Below, one piece after another: positions 4,771 through 5,134 of a stretch of 5,134 nt of DNA. The stretch lies in NCBI GenBank assembly GCA_028821635.1, contig JAPPDO010000350.1:1-5134 (forward strand), read 5' to 3'. Under the pieces are notes generated by a model that saw only the letters and a list, made by a program, of their open reading frames with translations, ran no database searches and had not been told where the DNA came from. Both the position numbers and the translations under genes were made by a program. This DNA comes from Ekhidna sp. (GTDB lineage Bacteria; Bacteroidota; Bacteroidia; Cytophagales; Cyclobacteriaceae). Positions within the stretch are counted from its first letter, which is position 1; the number at the start of each line of letters is the position of its first letter.

Positions 4771-5134
4771 TTAGCGGCTGAGGAGTACCCTTCCCGATCG
4801 TATCTGGCCTTTAAAGTTAATTGTATACAGATAGGTTCCATTAAAAAGCATAGTCCCTGCGGCATTAGTCCCTGTCCAGACTGCCTCGTTGTATCCTTCA
4901 TACTGTGGTGCCCAGAGGATGGTGGTTATCAATTCACCCTTTAGTGAGTGAATATTTATCCTTACCTCCCCGTCTTCAGGTATTTCAAAAGGAATGGTGA
5001 CTTTATCTTTAAAGGGATTCGGATAAGCAGCAAAAACCTTGAATCCCTGCTCGTCTGACTGCTCCGGATCAATGGTCTTGCAATTGGGAATATAGGTTGT
5101 GAAGATGCCATTCCCATGCGTAGCAATCGCTAAT
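4771..5134 (-). CDS. T9SS cargo protein, C-terminal part with type A sorting domain (runs off right edge)
   Basis: The frame is open from the right edge to a TAA at 4771-4773 and gives 120 residues of the C terminus; the start lies outside. Visible residues 32-120 form a T9SS type A (Por) C-terminal sorting domain with the family hallmarks: FAAYPNPF at 34-41, VTIPFEI, RINIHSLKGELITTI, the NGTYLYTI stretch near 98-105 and a basic final strand ending RVLLSR. In this family the domain carries the protein across the outer membrane through the T9SS and is then cleaved, with release or anchoring on the cell surface. The variant with W.GTN..G resembles the FlgD Ig-like version. The preceding LAIATHGNGIF is what I would expect at the last blade of a sortilin/BNR- or YCF48-like beta-propeller, so a large secreted propeller protein is likely (inference). 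Confidence 0.9.
   Translation of the reverse strand, partial: LAIATHGNGIFTTYIPNCKTIDPEQSDEQGFKVFAAYPNPFKDKVTIPFEIPEDGEVRINIHSLKGELITTILWAPQYEGYNEAVWTGTNAAGTMLFNGTYLYTINFKGQIRSGRVLLSR

Overview
The window reads as a stretch of chromosome from a Bacteroidota bacterium, probably a free-living Cytophagia- or Saprospiria-like lineage. Four things point there: a C-terminal type IX secretion (T9SS) sorting domain in the gene at the right edge, a CarboxypepD_reg-like beta-sandwich in a secreted protein, a DUF6503-type lipoprotein at the left edge, and start codons preceded by A/T-rich leaders without Shine-Dalgarno sequences. The lineage below phylum is inference.

Layout: (1) 1-486, minus strand, N-terminal part of a DUF6503-like lipoprotein that runs off the left edge. 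(2) 487-1000, AT-rich divergent spacer with a weak Bacteroidota-type promoter for the next gene. (3) 1001-2677, plus strand, complete asnB, a glutamine-dependent asparagine synthetase. (4) 2678-2829, convergent spacer with two imperfect hairpins. (5) 2830-3177, minus strand, a 115-residue exported beta-rich protein of unknown role. (6) 3178-3710, a 530-base stretch with no recognisable gene but with a dense set of inverted repeats, ending in a textbook intrinsic terminator on the plus strand. (7) 3711-4661, plus strand, a secreted 316-residue protein with an N-terminal CarboxypepD_reg-like domain and an unassigned C-terminal domain. (8) 4662-4770, convergent spacer. (9) 4771-5134, minus strand, the C-terminal end of a T9SS cargo protein, probably with a beta-propeller-like body.

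The genes do not form an operon: orientations alternate (-, +, -, +, -) and every gene has its own spacer. asnB is a housekeeping enzyme; the four other genes all encode exported proteins (lipoprotein, periplasmic/secreted, T9SS cargo). No mobile element, CRISPR array, rRNA or tRNA was found.

The part most worth a second look is 3400-3695. It carries a strong plus-strand terminator with no obvious plus-strand gene before it, and upstream of the terminator there are mutually exclusive hairpins and a matching long-range pairing. This is consistent with an unannotated structured small RNA or short transcript, but it was read by eye without energy calculation or homology search and remains a hypothesis.
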